From Desulfosporosinus fructosivorans (GTDB lineage Bacteria; Bacillota; Desulfitobacteriia; Desulfitobacteriales; Desulfitobacteriaceae): a stretch of DNA of 64,000 bases. The stretch covers positions 1 to 64,000 of the forward strand of contig NZ_SPQQ01000003.1 in assembly GCF_004766045.1 (NCBI RefSeq). The letters are read 5' to 3'. A model generated the notes under the pieces. The model saw only the letters and a list, made by a program, of their open reading frames with translations. It ran no database searches and was not told the DNA's origin. The first letter of the stretch is position 1. Every line of letters begins with the position of its first letter. Both the position numbers and the translations under genes were made by a program. Shown here piece by piece: positions 43,406 to 52,956 of this stretch.

Positions 43406-44947
43406 TTGAACTTTCCAGTTATCAAGGGTGCCGCCTATGGTTTGATCCAGGCTAATGACATGCTTGTCCATCATGGAACTACCCAAACCATGGAGCGAAC
43501 TAAAGACCCTAAGTCAGGACACCTTGAGAAGCTTCCAGGGCATCTACGAAGTTTTGAACAGGCGGTGGGTTATCCTCCGAACCAGGCGTACATTGGCAAT
43601 ATGACTCCTGACCAGTTAAGAGACGTTCCTCGACCTTGGTATAAACAATCAGTTACTGGCAAGAGTCGAGACGGCAAATACGGAGAGATTATTCCGGAAG
43701 ATGAGTTCATAGGCCTCATGAAAATAGTGGATACCTTTGAATTGGTAATTCTAGAAGAACAGTTTCAATTAGGTGTCAGAGGAAAAATAGTTGCCCATCC
43801 AGTACTGGGCGTCATTAAAGATATCGATAAACTTGATAAAAATCCTGGTAAGCCAGAAGAGATTCGGAAATTAGTTGATAATCATATTGCACAACCCATC
43901 TACTTTGAGAATCAGTTAGTTGGATGTGTGAAAAGAGCCCATGAGTTTGATGAGGCTTTATCCGACCATGTAATGTATGAAAATCTTGTGTCCAAGGCGT
44001 CGGCTGTTTTTGTCTTGCAACTTCTTTTCCATAAAACTAAATTGAAAGCTGAACAAGTCGAATATATCATCGAATGTTCTGAAGAAGCATGCGGAGACAT
44101 GAACCAAAGGGGAGGCGGGAATTTCGCTAAATCCATCGGAGAGATGTGTGGCTGTCTTAATGCTACTGGCTCCGATACCCGTAGTTTCTGTGCAGCCCCC
44201 GCCCATGCCATGGTAGAAGCTGCGGCTCTTGCCCAGTCTGGGATTTTTAAGAACATTGTAGTGTTGGCCGGAGGGTCTTCCGCGAAACTAGGAATGAATT
44301 CTAAGAATCATGTGGAAAAGGGAATGCCAGCTTTTGAAGACATGTTAGGGGCTTTTGCCATTCATATTGGGGAGAACGATGGGTTCAGCCCAATGATCCG
44401 TACCGATGGAGTTGGTCGGCATAGGATTGGATCTGGTTCCTCCCCTCAGGCTGTCATGACCGCTATAGTAGCTGAACCGTTAGACCGGATCGGGTATAAG
44501 ATTCTGGACGTGGACCGTTATGCAGCAGAATTGCAAAACCCTGAGATCACTGAACCTGCCGGAGCGGGTGACGTGCCCCTGGCCAACTACAAAATGATTG
44601 GTGCGTTGGGGGTAAAAAGAGGGGAATTAGACAGAACTGATCTGCAGAAAGCTGTAGACGGTTTCGGAATGCCGGGGTTTGCTCCCACTCAGGGACACAT
44701 TCCTTCGGGAGTTCCTTTCATAGGGCATGCTCTAGATATGATTCTGTCGGGACAAATTTTACGGACCATGATTATTGGAAAAGGAAGTCTTTTCTTAGGA
44801 AGGATGACCAATCTTTTTGATGGTGTCTCTTTAATTATTGAAAAGAACAGTGGAACGGTTGATGCTGGATTTAACAAGCAAGAAGTACGAGGGATGATTG
44901 CGAAAGCTTTGCGGGATTTCTCTAAAGTGTTTGGGGAAGATAAGTAA
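43406..44947 (+). CDS. grdC: Glycine reductase complex component C, beta subunit GrdC
   Basis: With GrdD it takes the carboxymethyl group from Se-GrdA and releases acetyl phosphate. 513 residues, FabH/thiolase-like: IRTDGVGRHRIGSGSSPQAVM and GTRSFCAAPAHAMVEAAALAQSG-type segments with the active-site region around CGDMNQRGGGNFAKSIGEMCGCLNATGSDTR. The likely start is TTG 43406, eight bases after GGAGGTG, giving NFPVIKGAAYGL as in relatives; GTG 43391 would overlap the ribosome site. Confidence 0.9.
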   Translation: MNFPVIKGAAYGLIQANDMLVHHGTTQTMERTKDPKSGHLEKLPGHLRSFEQAVGYPPNQAYIGNMTPDQLRDVPRPWYKQSVTGKSRDGKYGEIIPEDEFIGLMKIVDTFELVILEEQFQLGVRGKIVAHPVLGVIKDIDKLDKNPGKPEEIRKLVDNHIAQPIYFENQLVGCVKRAHEFDEALSDHVMYENLVSKASAVFVLQLLFHKTKLKAEQVEYIIECSEEACGDMNQRGGGNFAKSIGEMCGCLNATGSDTRSFCAAPAHAMVEAAALAQSGIFKNIVVLAGGSSAKLGMNSKNHVEKGMPAFEDMLGAFAIHIGENDGFSPMIRTDGVGRHRIGSGSSPQAVMTAIVAEPLDRIGYKILDVDRYAAELQNPEITEPAGAGDVPLANYKMIGALGVKRGELDRTDLQKAVDGFGMPGFAPTQGHIPSGVPFIGHALDMILSGQILRTMIIGKGSLFLGRMTNLFDGVSLIIEKNSGTVDAGFNKQEVRGMIAKALRDFSKVFGEDK

Positions 44948-44984
44948 TTTCGGGATCATACTTATCCCATCGGGAGGTGAACTA

Positions 44985-46151
44985 ATGGGTAAAAACCCTA
45001 TTAGAACCGCAATCGCGGAAGTTTTTGAGGAAATGGCTCAGGCTATCGAAACAGGTACTTTTGGTCAAAGAATCAGGGTAGGACTGACAATTTTGGGCAG
45101 TGAACACGGACCTGAGGAACTTGTGTGGGGAGCGGAATTGGCCCAGAAACAGAATCCAAATATTCAAGTAGTTATTATTGGCAGTGGAGTACAAACCAAC
45201 TTGGAAACAGTGGCAGTCTTGGATGAAAATGAAGCTCATGCAATGATGGATGAAATGTTGTTAAACCATACGTTGGATGCAGCAGTAACTATGCATTACA
45301 ATTTCCCGATTGGGGTATCCACTGTGGGAAGAGTAATTACCCCGGTCAAGGGGAAAGAAATGTTTTTGGCTACTACGACGGGTATATCAGCCACAGAACG
45401 AATTATCGCTATGCTTAAGAATACTGTCTTTGGGATTGCAGTTGCCAAAGCTTGCGAAAAGGCCAACCCAACAGTAGGCATCTTGAATATTGAGGGTGCT
45501 CGGCAGCTGGAGAGAGCCCTGAAAAAGCTTAAGACAGGTGGTTACCCAATCAATTTTGCGGAATCTGCACGGGCGGACGGCGGTATTGTCATGCGGGGTA
45601 ACGACTTGTTAATGGGCATCCCAGATATTATGGTCAATGATAGTCTAACTGGAAATATCCTCATGAAGGTCTTTTCCGCATACAGTACCGGAGGTTCTTA
45701 TGAAGCAGTGGGAAATGGTTATGGTCCAGGGGTGGGGGAAGATTATGACCGGATTATTTGCATCGTTTCCAGAGCGTCTGGGGCCCCCGTGATTTCTGGA
45801 GCTATCAAATTTGCTGCGGATTGTGCTAAAGGGAATTTGATGGAAAAGGTCAAAACTGAATTTTATGCAGCCAAGAAGGCTGGTTGGGAGGATCTACTTA
45901 AATCATTGAGTTGTACTTTCTCTCCCGCCGATCAAGATGAAGAGAGCACGGCAAGTCCTCCCCTCAAAAAAACTGTTACTGATTCCATTCCTGGAGTAGA
46001 AGTGATGCAGTTGGAAGATGCGGTGCAGGTGTTATGGAAAGCAAATATTTATGCCGAATGTGGCATGGGCTGTACCGGACCGATCGTGATGATTGCTCCA
46101 GAAGATAAGGAAAGGGCCTTAGAATTACTGAAAGAGAAGGAATACCTATAA
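44985..46151 (+). CDS. grdD: Glycine reductase complex component C, alpha subunit GrdD
   Basis: 388-residue PlsX-like subunit that forms acetyl phosphate from the enzyme-bound acetyl group. Segments: RIRVGLTILGSEHGPEELVWGAELAQ, GNILMKVFSAYSTGGSYEAVGNGYGPGVGEDYDRIICIVSRASGAPVI. The C-terminal half has a Cys in AECGMGCTGPIVMIAPED. ATG 44985 follows GGGAGGTGAACTA; the open frame upstream overlaps grdC and is not used. It overlaps grdX by one base. Confidence 0.9.
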   Translation: MGKNPIRTAIAEVFEEMAQAIETGTFGQRIRVGLTILGSEHGPEELVWGAELAQKQNPNIQVVIIGSGVQTNLETVAVLDENEAHAMMDEMLLNHTLDAAVTMHYNFPIGVSTVGRVITPVKGKEMFLATTTGISATERIIAMLKNTVFGIAVAKACEKANPTVGILNIEGARQLERALKKLKTGGYPINFAESARADGGIVMRGNDLLMGIPDIMVNDSLTGNILMKVFSAYSTGGSYEAVGNGYGPGVGEDYDRIICIVSRASGAPVISGAIKFAADCAKGNLMEKVKTEFYAAKKAGWEDLLKSLSCTFSPADQDEESTASPPLKKTVTDSIPGVEVMQLEDAVQVLWKANIYAECGMGCTGPIVMIAPEDKERALELLKEKEYL

Positions 46152-46519
46152 TGAGAAATCTAATCATCACTAATAACCCGACAGTAGCAGAAATGAAAGA
46201 TAATGTACTATTTGTGGACGGTTCAGCTGAAGAGACTCTGATTAAGGTTCGAGATTTCGTTCATGTTGGCTATGAACTAATCAGTCACCCTTTAGCCGCC
46301 AGTCTAAGGATGATGTTTTCCCCGTTTCGCTCCGTAATCTTAGGAAAGAAGTCGGAACAAATCGATGCTTTCTCCGCTGAAATTATCGAGGATAGTATCA
46401 TTAAATACAAGCGGCACATGGATTTTCGTAGAAGAGACACTGCCCATGGTGATGATTATAAAATGATAGATTTAATACTCTTGGAAGCGGCTTTAGAGGA
46501 GCAACCCTTAACTTGGTGA
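46151..46519 (+). CDS. grdX: GrdX family protein
   Basis: 122-residue protein of the GrdX family, found in glycine/betaine reductase operons and of unknown role: MRNLIITNNPTVAEMKDN, VGYELISHPLAASLRMMFSPFRSVIL, IEDSIIKYKRHMDFR. Start overlaps the grdD stop (TAATG). No cofactor motif is visible. Confidence 0.85.
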   Translation: MRNLIITNNPTVAEMKDNVLFVDGSAEETLIKVRDFVHVGYELISHPLAASLRMMFSPFRSVILGKKSEQIDAFSAEIIEDSIIKYKRHMDFRRRDTAHGDDYKMIDLILLEAALEEQPLTW

Positions 46520-46548
46520 GGTTTAAAATTCAATAGGGGGTGAACGTA

Positions 46549-47835
46549 TTGAAACTGGAAATGGGACGGATTTATATTAAGGACATTCAGCTAGGCAAGG
46601 AGACTTCTGTAATAGATGGAGTGTTAACTGTTGATAAGGACGGATTAATTGCCAACCTGAAAGAAGACGAAAGAATCAGAGAAGTATTCATTGATGTTGC
46701 CAAGCCTGGTGAAAAAGTAAGAATTATCCCGGTGAAAGACGTGATTGAGCCTAGGGTGAAAGTTCACGGGGGCAATAATGGTTTTCCAGGGGTTACGTCT
46801 AAACAGGCTCAGTGTGGAGAAGGCAGAACCCATGTTTTATATGGGGCCGCTGTTGTAACGGTTGGTGACATTGTAGGGTTTCAAGAAGGGGTAGTTGATA
46901 TGTGGGGTGAAGGGGCAAAGTGGACCCCGTTCTCCCAAACCTATAATTTAACGGTGGATATACAAGTGGTAGAGGGTCTAGCGCCTCATTCCCATGAAGA
47001 AACTGTTAGAATTGCTGGATTGCGGGCAGCAGAGTTTATAGGGCTAGCAGGGAAAAATCTAACCCCGGATGAGATACTTACCTTTGAAATTGGTAGCCTT
47101 TTTGAAGAAACAGCCAAATACCCCAAATTTCCGAAAGTTGTATACGCCGAAATGAATATTACCCAGGGATTACTTCATGATACCTATATTTACGGAGTAA
47201 ACCAATCGGCAATTCTACCAACGCTTCTTCATGCCAATGAAGAATTAGATAGTGCAGTAATAAGTGGGAACTGTGTTGCTGCCTGCGATAAGATTACTAC
47301 TTACCAGCACCAAAACAACTCTGTGATCTATGATCTATATGCTCAGCACGGTAAGGAAATTAACTTTTTGGGGGTCATCATGGTTCCTGAACATACTACA
47401 TTAGCTGGGAAACTCCGCGCTTCTGATTACACTGTGAAACTAGCAAAAATGCTAGGTGCCGATGCGATGATTGTATCCGAAGAGGGCTATGGTAACCCTG
47501 ATTCTGACCTATTAATGATTTGTAAAAAATGCGAGAAGGCCGGTATCAAAACAGTATTAATTACCGATGAGTGTGCGGGAAGAGACGGCATGTCCCAACC
47601 GTTAGTTGACACAGCAGTAGAAGCAGTCGCAGTAGTGTCAGGTGGAAACGTAAGTCACGTGGTTACGTTGCTTCCTGCAGACAAGGTTATTGGAAATGCC
47701 GCAGCTATTGCAGTTTTGGCTGGTGGTTGGGAAGGTTCATTGCTTGAAGACGGTAGTTTGATGTGTGAATTAAATGCTGTGATTGGTGCCACGTCAGAAA
47801 TCGGATTTCACAATGTGACCTGCAGGCTATATTAA
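46549..47835 (+). CDS. grdI: Betaine (or sarcosine) reductase component B, proprotein subunit
   Basis: 428-residue GrdE/GrdG/GrdI-type proprotein, cleaved at a Cys to form a pyruvoyl group that activates the amine substrate. The processing region is ISGNCVAACDKITTYQHQNNSVIYDLY; the N-terminal part begins KLEMGRIYIKDIQLG. Adjacent BCCT and methyltransferase genes favour betaine as substrate, hence grdI, but sarcosine (grdG) is possible. TTG 46549 lies eight bases after AGGGGG; GTG 46540 is the alternative. Confidence 0.85.
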   Translation: MKLEMGRIYIKDIQLGKETSVIDGVLTVDKDGLIANLKEDERIREVFIDVAKPGEKVRIIPVKDVIEPRVKVHGGNNGFPGVTSKQAQCGEGRTHVLYGAAVVTVGDIVGFQEGVVDMWGEGAKWTPFSQTYNLTVDIQVVEGLAPHSHEETVRIAGLRAAEFIGLAGKNLTPDEILTFEIGSLFEETAKYPKFPKVVYAEMNITQGLLHDTYIYGVNQSAILPTLLHANEELDSAVISGNCVAACDKITTYQHQNNSVIYDLYAQHGKEINFLGVIMVPEHTTLAGKLRASDYTVKLAKMLGADAMIVSEEGYGNPDSDLLMICKKCEKAGIKTVLITDECAGRDGMSQPLVDTAVEAVAVVSGGNVSHVVTLLPADKVIGNAAAIAVLAGGWEGSLLEDGSLMCELNAVIGATSEIGFHNVTCRLY

Positions 47836-47860
47836 ACTAACAGCGAAAGGCGGATATCTT

Positions 47861-49171
47861 ATGTCAGAGAAGTTTAAAGTGCTTTACTATGTAAACCAGT
47901 TTTTTGGTCAAGTAGGGGGAGAAGATAAGGCAGGTATGCCCCCTGAGTTTAGAGCAAATAAAATAGGCCCTGCCATGGGTTTTGAAGGGTTACTTAAGGG
48001 AGAAGGAACGGTTGTTGGCACAATTATCTGTGGTGATAACTACTTCAATGAGAACAAAAGTGACGTTTTAGAGATTATCTTGAAAATGGTAAAAGAAGCT
48101 GCACCTGATGTATTTGTCGCTGGGCCCGCTTTTAATGCCGGACGTTATGGGGTAGCTTGCTCGGAGATTTCCAAGACTGTTGCCCAGCAGTTGAATATTC
48201 CAGTAGTAACTGGTATGTACGTGGAAAATCCCGGCTTGGATAGTTGCAAAGCGTTTGCCTACGTAGTCAGTACGAGTGATACTGCCGGCGGAATGCGGAA
48301 TGCATTGCCTTCAATGGCTGCACTCGCTTGTAAGTTGGCCAAAGGGATTGAAATTGGGTCTCCTGAAGCTGAAGGGTACATTGCCCGCGGTATGAGGAAG
48401 ACTCTGATTGTGGAAAAAAGGGGTTCCCAAAGGGCTGTGGAAATGCTACTTGCCCGCCTAAAAGGTCAGCCCTTTGAAACAGAAATGCCGATGCCTGTGT
48501 TTGATATAGTAACTCCGGCAGAGCCAATTAAAGATTTGAGGAAAGCGACCATAGCCTTGTGCACCTCTGGTGGTATTGTACCAGCAGGAAATCCAGACAA
48601 AATTCAGTCGGCTAGTGCCCAAAAATGGGGTAAGTACGACGTTAGCGAAGTTCATGCCCTTGAGGCTCCTTGCTATTATACAACTCACGGTGGCTATGAC
48701 CCGGTCTATGCCAATGAGATCCCCGACCGTGTCGCGCCTTTGGATGTCTTAAAAGAATTCGAGGGTGAAGGGTATATCGGAAAGGTTTATAACTGGTTCT
48801 ATACGACCACTGGAACTGGAACTGCAGTCAGTAAATCGATAGAGTTTGGTATCGAGATAGGAGCAGAATTAAAAGCTGCGGGGGTAGATGGTGTAATCCT
48901 AACCTCCACCTGAGGGACTTGCACTCGTTGCGGCGCAACGATAGTAAAAGAAATTGAAAGATATGGCATTCCAATTGTTCACATGGCAACTATTACCACG
49001 ATTTCCGTGTCAGTCGGCGCAAACAGAATTGTTCCAACTGTGGCGATTCCTTTCCCAGTAGGGAATCCCAAACTAAACAAGGAAAATGAGCATGCCTTGA
49101 GAAAATCATTGGTTAAAAAAGCGTTGGACGCTTTAACAACTGAAGTTAGTGAGCCGACTCAGTTTGAGTAA
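47861..49171 (+). CDS. grdH: Betaine (or sarcosine) reductase component B, selenoprotein subunit
   Basis: Catalytic selenoprotein that cleaves the C-N bond of the amine bound to the pyruvoyl subunit. The gene has an in-frame TGA at 48911-48913; read as Sec it gives 436 residues with ILTST, Sec351, GTCTRCGATIVKEIE, the U-x2-C-x2-C motif of GrdB-type proteins. A hairpin CGTTGCGGCGCAACG begins 12 nt after the TGA. N terminus KVLYYVNQFFGQVGGEDKAG is typical. Ordinary callers would split it at 48913. The betaine-type assignment rests on context. Confidence 0.92.
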
Positions 49172-49260
49172 GAAATATTTTTAGACTGAGGACCGGCACG
49201 AAATGTCCGGTCCGCGATCGAAGGGAAGCTGATTAAAAGTATTATAAGGGGTGATAGAGC

Positions 49261-50055
49261 GTGATTATAGTGGGAGAATTAATCAATGCGAGTCGTAAAG
49301 CTGTTCGAGCTGCGATCGAGGCACAAGACGTAGCAGCAATTCAAAAAATTGCCCTAGATCAATTAAAGGGGGGAGCCAATTACATCGATGTAAACGCCGG
49401 GATTTTTGTAGGTAAAGAACCGGAGTATCTAAAGTGGCTTGTAGAAATTGTTCAGGAAGCGACGGGTGCTCCCTGTTGTATCGATAGTCCAGACCCAAAA
49501 GCAATTGAAAAAGCGCTATCGGTACACAAAGGTGTCGCCATGATTAATTCCATCTCGTTAGAGAAAGAACGCTACAATGCCCTCTTACCATTGATCGCTG
49601 GCACAGAACACAAGGTCGTAGCCTTGTGCATGAGTGACGAAGGGATGCCTGAAACCACGGATGCTAGACTCACCATAGCGGATAAACTTATCAATGGTTT
49701 AGTACAAAATAGTATTCCGCTGGATAACATTTTCGTCGACCCGCTAGTACAGCCAGTAGCCACAAAAGATGCTTTTGGTGTTGAATTCTTAGAAGCCGTG
49801 GAAAAGATTATGACGACCTATCAAGGGGTTCACACGATGTGTGGGTTGTCGAACATTTCTTATGGGTTACCCATCCGAAAACTATTGAACCAGTCTTTTG
49901 CAGTGATGGCGATTGCTCGCGGTTTAGACGGCTTAATCATTAATCCTTTAGATCGGCAGATGATGGCTAATATCATAGCCGCTGAGACCATCGCGGGGCG
50001 CGATAGCTATTGCGCTAATTATTTAGGTGCCTTCCGGAGCGGTAAATTGGAGTGA
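49261..50055 (+). CDS. mtgA: Methylcorrinoid:tetrahydrofolate methyltransferase (MtgA type)
   Basis: 264-residue pterin-binding TIM barrel of the MtgA/MtrH-MetH-like group: MIIVGELINASRKAVRAAIE, GANYIDVNAG, CIDSPDPKAIEKAL, MINSISLEKERYNALLPLI, FVDPLVQPVATKD, THTMCGLSN-type GVHTMCGLSNISYGLP. It transfers the methyl group from the corrinoid protein to tetrahydrofolate. GTG start after GGGGTGATAGAGC. It directly follows grdH and precedes the corrinoid protein and MttB genes. Confidence 0.85.
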   Translation: MIIVGELINASRKAVRAAIEAQDVAAIQKIALDQLKGGANYIDVNAGIFVGKEPEYLKWLVEIVQEATGAPCCIDSPDPKAIEKALSVHKGVAMINSISLEKERYNALLPLIAGTEHKVVALCMSDEGMPETTDARLTIADKLINGLVQNSIPLDNIFVDPLVQPVATKDAFGVEFLEAVEKIMTTYQGVHTMCGLSNISYGLPIRKLLNQSFAVMAIARGLDGLIINPLDRQMMANIIAAETIAGRDSYCANYLGAFRSGKLE

Positions 50056-50063
50056 AAATATTG

Positions 50064-50093
50064 CTAGAACTAGAACTAGAACTAGAACTAGAA
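50064..50093 (+). repeat. Five tandem CTAGAA hexamers
   Basis: CTAGAA repeated five times between mtgA and the first corrinoid protein gene, 25 bp before its start. Slippage there would change leader length, not the frame. Confidence 0.9.
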
Positions 50094-50118
50094 TTGATTT
50101 GAAAGGGGGTTAAAACCA

Positions 50119-50751
50119 GTGGCTAACTTCGAAGAACTGTCACAAAGTGTAATTAGTGGCAATCTCACCAAAGTCAAAAAGTTAACCCAAGCGCTGATTG
50201 ACGAAGGAGTCTCACCGTTGGATATCATCAATCAGGGGTTAATAGCAGGGATGAGTGTCGTGGGTGCCCGTTTCAAGAACGGGGAAATGTATGTTCCGGA
50301 AGTTCTTGTTGCCGCGCGATCCATGAGCGCGGGGATCGAATTGGTAAAACCTTTAATTGCCGCTAAAGACATGCCATCAGCGGGCAAAGTCTTGTTGGGC
50401 ACGGTGAAGGGTGACCTTCACGATATCGGCAAGAACTTAGTGGGGATGATGCTCGAAAGTAGAGGTTATACGGTCATTAATGCAGGAATCGATGTTTCCC
50501 CGGAAAAATTCGTGCAAGGGATTAAAGAGCATCAACCTGATGTTTTGGCGATGTCGGCCTTGCTTACCACCACGATGTTGCATATGAAAGACACGATCGA
50601 ACTCCTGAAAGAAGAAGGCATCAAGGATCAAGTTAAAGTTATCATAGGTGGGGCACCTATTTCCCAAGATTTTGCAGATGAAGTGGGTGCGGATGGATTT
50701 GCGCCTGATGCAGCTTCCGCAGTAGATCTCTGTAATCGGCTCTTAGCTTAA
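50119..50751 (+). CDS. mtgC: Corrinoid protein of the methyltransferase system (MtgC-like, copy 1)
   Basis: 210-residue two-domain corrinoid carrier: an N-terminal helical cap (about 1-85) and a Rossmann B12-binding domain with GTVKGDLHDIGKNLVGMMLESRGYTVINAGID, where D-x-H-x2-G supplies the lower-axial His. Then SALLTTTM and VIIGGAPIS for the cofactor tail. GTG start after AAAGGGGGTTAAAA. It shuttles methyl groups from an MttB-type protein to MtgA. It differs from the copy at 52294 at only about eight residues. Confidence 0.92.
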   Translation: MANFEELSQSVISGNLTKVKKLTQALIDEGVSPLDIINQGLIAGMSVVGARFKNGEMYVPEVLVAARSMSAGIELVKPLIAAKDMPSAGKVLLGTVKGDLHDIGKNLVGMMLESRGYTVINAGIDVSPEKFVQGIKEHQPDVLAMSALLTTTMLHMKDTIELLKEEGIKDQVKVIIGGAPISQDFADEVGADGFAPDAASAVDLCNRLLA

Positions 50752-50782
50752 ACTTAGTGGGTTTGAAAGGAGAGAGAAGTAA

Positions 50783-52249
50783 GTGCATACAACAAAAAGT
50801 CATTATACCCGAGCTAATTATGAGGTGAATCAGACAACCCTTTGGAAAATGCTTAGTGAGGATCAATGTGAAGAACTCTTCATGACGACGATGGAGGTTT
50901 TAGAACGAACCGGTGCAGAAGTATTAAACCAAGAAGCACGGGCTACCTTTGAAAAAGCGGGTTGTTGGATCGATGGGAATCGAGTGCGAATTCCTTCAGC
51001 GCTATCGGAGTGGGCCGTCAGAACCGCTCCGTCTCGGGTCACAGTATGTGACCGAAAGGGTAAAAGGGCTTTAAGATTAGAAACGACAAACGCGTTTTAT
51101 GGCCCGGGTCAAGGTAATGCGTATGTAATTGACCCCCTGACAGATGAACGGAGAAAACCGCTCAAAGCCGATGTTGTGAATACAGGCGTTGTCTGTGATG
51201 GATTAAAGAACGTCGATTTCGCCATGAGTAACGGTCTACCGACAGACGTCAAGGAAAGCATGGCGGAGGTTCATGCCTTTGAAGCGTTAGTTACCCATAC
51301 GACGAAGCCAATTGTTCAATCAATTCAAGGTATAGAACAAGCGCAGGCAATCCTTGATATTGCTACTGTCGTGGCCGGAAGTTTAAAAGAATTTCAGAAA
51401 AATCCCTTTGTCATTTTCTTAATCGAAACGGAAGGTACTCTAGTTCACTCTGATGAAACGATGGCTAAGGTCATGTTTGCAGCCCAAAACGGTGTTCCCT
51501 ATATTTATGCGACCAAGCTGGTTGCCGGTGAAACTTCGCCATCAACTCCGGCCGGAGCGATCGTCGTAGCTTTGGCGGATGTTTTAGTCGGGGTACTGCT
51601 GGGCCAATTGGTAAGACAAGGGACCCCTGTGATTGCCGGAGGGTTCTTCACGATTAACGATAAGGAAAACGATATCTTGCCTTGCGGTGCTCCAGAGGTA
51701 AGCTTGATGGGCACCGGAATGGTGAATGCCCTTCGTTTTCTGAAGATTCCGAGCTTTGGCTTTGCGGGTGCTACAGACGCCAAAGAAAGTGATGCTCAGA
51801 TGGGCTTAGAAGCAGCCTTTTCAATTCTGCATGCTGGGATGAGTGGTACAAGTTTGATACATGGCTGCGGTCAATTGGAATATGGCTTGTCAGGTTCTTT
51901 AGCCTTACTGGTCATGGGGGATGAAGTTATGGGAATGACGCGAAGAATAATTAAAGGTATAGAAGTTAATGAAGAGAGATTAGCGCGGGGAGTTATTGAT
52001 TCGGTACAACCGGGAGGACATTACCTAGGTGAAGAACATACTTTAAAATATTTCCGCAATGAATTTTGGTGGCCAACTGTTATGAACAGAACTCGGATTG
52101 ACGACTGGACGGCAAATGGAGCCAAAACCCTAGGGCAACGAGTTAAAGAAAAGGCCCAAAGTATCATCAAGACCCACCAGCCAGAAAAACTTCCCGAGGA
52201 GATCCTTAGTCAAATAAAAGGGATTTTAGACAAAGCGGATGCCAGATAG
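50783..52249 (+). CDS. mtgB: MttB-family corrinoid methyltransferase without pyrrolysine (MtgB-like, copy 1)
   Basis: 488-residue member of the trimethylamine methyltransferase superfamily. Segments typical of glycine-betaine-type homologues: VLERTGAEVLNQEARATFEKAGCWIDGNRVRIPSALSEWAVRTAPSRVTVCDRKGKRAL, and the C-terminal VIDSVQPGGHYLGEEHTLKYFRNEFWWPTV. The frame is uninterrupted, so no pyrrolysine codon is used; non-Pyl members demethylate quaternary amines such as glycine betaine, proline betaine or carnitine. GTG start after AAAGGAGAGAGAAG. Substrate cannot be fixed from sequence. Confidence 0.85.
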   Translation: MHTTKSHYTRANYEVNQTTLWKMLSEDQCEELFMTTMEVLERTGAEVLNQEARATFEKAGCWIDGNRVRIPSALSEWAVRTAPSRVTVCDRKGKRALRLETTNAFYGPGQGNAYVIDPLTDERRKPLKADVVNTGVVCDGLKNVDFAMSNGLPTDVKESMAEVHAFEALVTHTTKPIVQSIQGIEQAQAILDIATVVAGSLKEFQKNPFVIFLIETEGTLVHSDETMAKVMFAAQNGVPYIYATKLVAGETSPSTPAGAIVVALADVLVGVLLGQLVRQGTPVIAGGFFTINDKENDILPCGAPEVSLMGTGMVNALRFLKIPSFGFAGATDAKESDAQMGLEAAFSILHAGMSGTSLIHGCGQLEYGLSGSLALLVMGDEVMGMTRRIIKGIEVNEERLARGVIDSVQPGGHYLGEEHTLKYFRNEFWWPTVMNRTRIDDWTANGAKTLGQRVKEKAQSIIKTHQPEKLPEEILSQIKGILDKADAR

Positions 52250-52258
52250 ATTTAATAG

Positions 52259-52281
52259 GTTTGAAGGTTGAAGGTTGAAGG
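52259..52281 (+). repeat. Tandem GGTTGAA repeats before the second corrinoid gene
   Basis: GTTTGAAGGTTGAAGGTTGAAGGG: about three 7-bp units ending at the ribosome site of the gene at 52294. Confidence 0.75.
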
Positions 52282-52293
52282 GAGCAGAGAACA

Positions 52294-52926
52294 ATGGCAA
52301 ATTTTGAAGAACTGTCACAAAGTGTAATTAGTGGCAATCTCGCCAAAGTCAAAAAGATAACCCAAGCTCTGATTGACGAAAGAGTTTCCCCCTTAGATAT
52401 CATCAATCAGGGTTTAATCGCGGGAATGAGTGTCGTGGGTGCCCGTTTCAAGAACGGGGAAATGTATGTTCCGGAAGTTTTAGTGGCCGCGAGATCGATG
52501 ACTGCGGGGATAGAATTAGTAAAACCTTTGATTGCATCTGAAGACATGCCATCAGCGGGCAAGGTCCTGTTGGGCACGGTGAAGGGTGATCTTCACGATA
52601 TCGGCAAGAACTTAGTGGGGATGATGCTCGAAAGTAGAGGCTACACGGTCATTAATGCAGGAATCGATGTCTCCCCGGAAAAATTCGTGCAAGCGATTAA
52701 AGAGCATCAACCGGATGTTTTGGCAATGTCGGCCTTGCTGACCACCACGATGTTGCATATGAAAGACACGATCGAACTCCTGAAAGAAGAGGGCATCAAG
52801 GATCAAGTTAAAATTATCATAGGTGGGGCACCTATTTCCCAAGATTTCGCAGATGAAGTGGGTGCGGATGGATTTGCTCCTGATGCAGCTTCCGCAGTAG
52901 ATCTTTGTAATCGGCTTTTGGCCTAA
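52294..52926 (+). CDS. mtgC: Corrinoid protein of the methyltransferase system (MtgC-like, copy 2)
   Basis: 210 residues, nearly the same as copy 1 (differences at about positions 17, 22, 30, 70, 82, 83, 134 and 173). Same B12 motif GTVKGDLHDIGKNLVG and tail segment. ATG start after GAAGGGAGCAGAGAAC. The DNA is also very similar, so the pair results from recent duplication or gene conversion, whereas the two flanking MttB proteins differ clearly. It probably serves the MttB at 52957. Confidence 0.92.
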   Translation: MANFEELSQSVISGNLAKVKKITQALIDERVSPLDIINQGLIAGMSVVGARFKNGEMYVPEVLVAARSMTAGIELVKPLIASEDMPSAGKVLLGTVKGDLHDIGKNLVGMMLESRGYTVINAGIDVSPEKFVQAIKEHQPDVLAMSALLTTTMLHMKDTIELLKEEGIKDQVKIIIGGAPISQDFADEVGADGFAPDAASAVDLCNRLLA

Positions 52927-52956
52927 ACTTAGGGGGTTTGAAAGGAGAGTTTGAAG

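Noticed and set aside
48911..49171. Separate small gene after the component B subunit
   Set aside because: It continues the same frame after a Sec TGA with the U-x2-C-x2-C motif; it is the C terminus of grdH.
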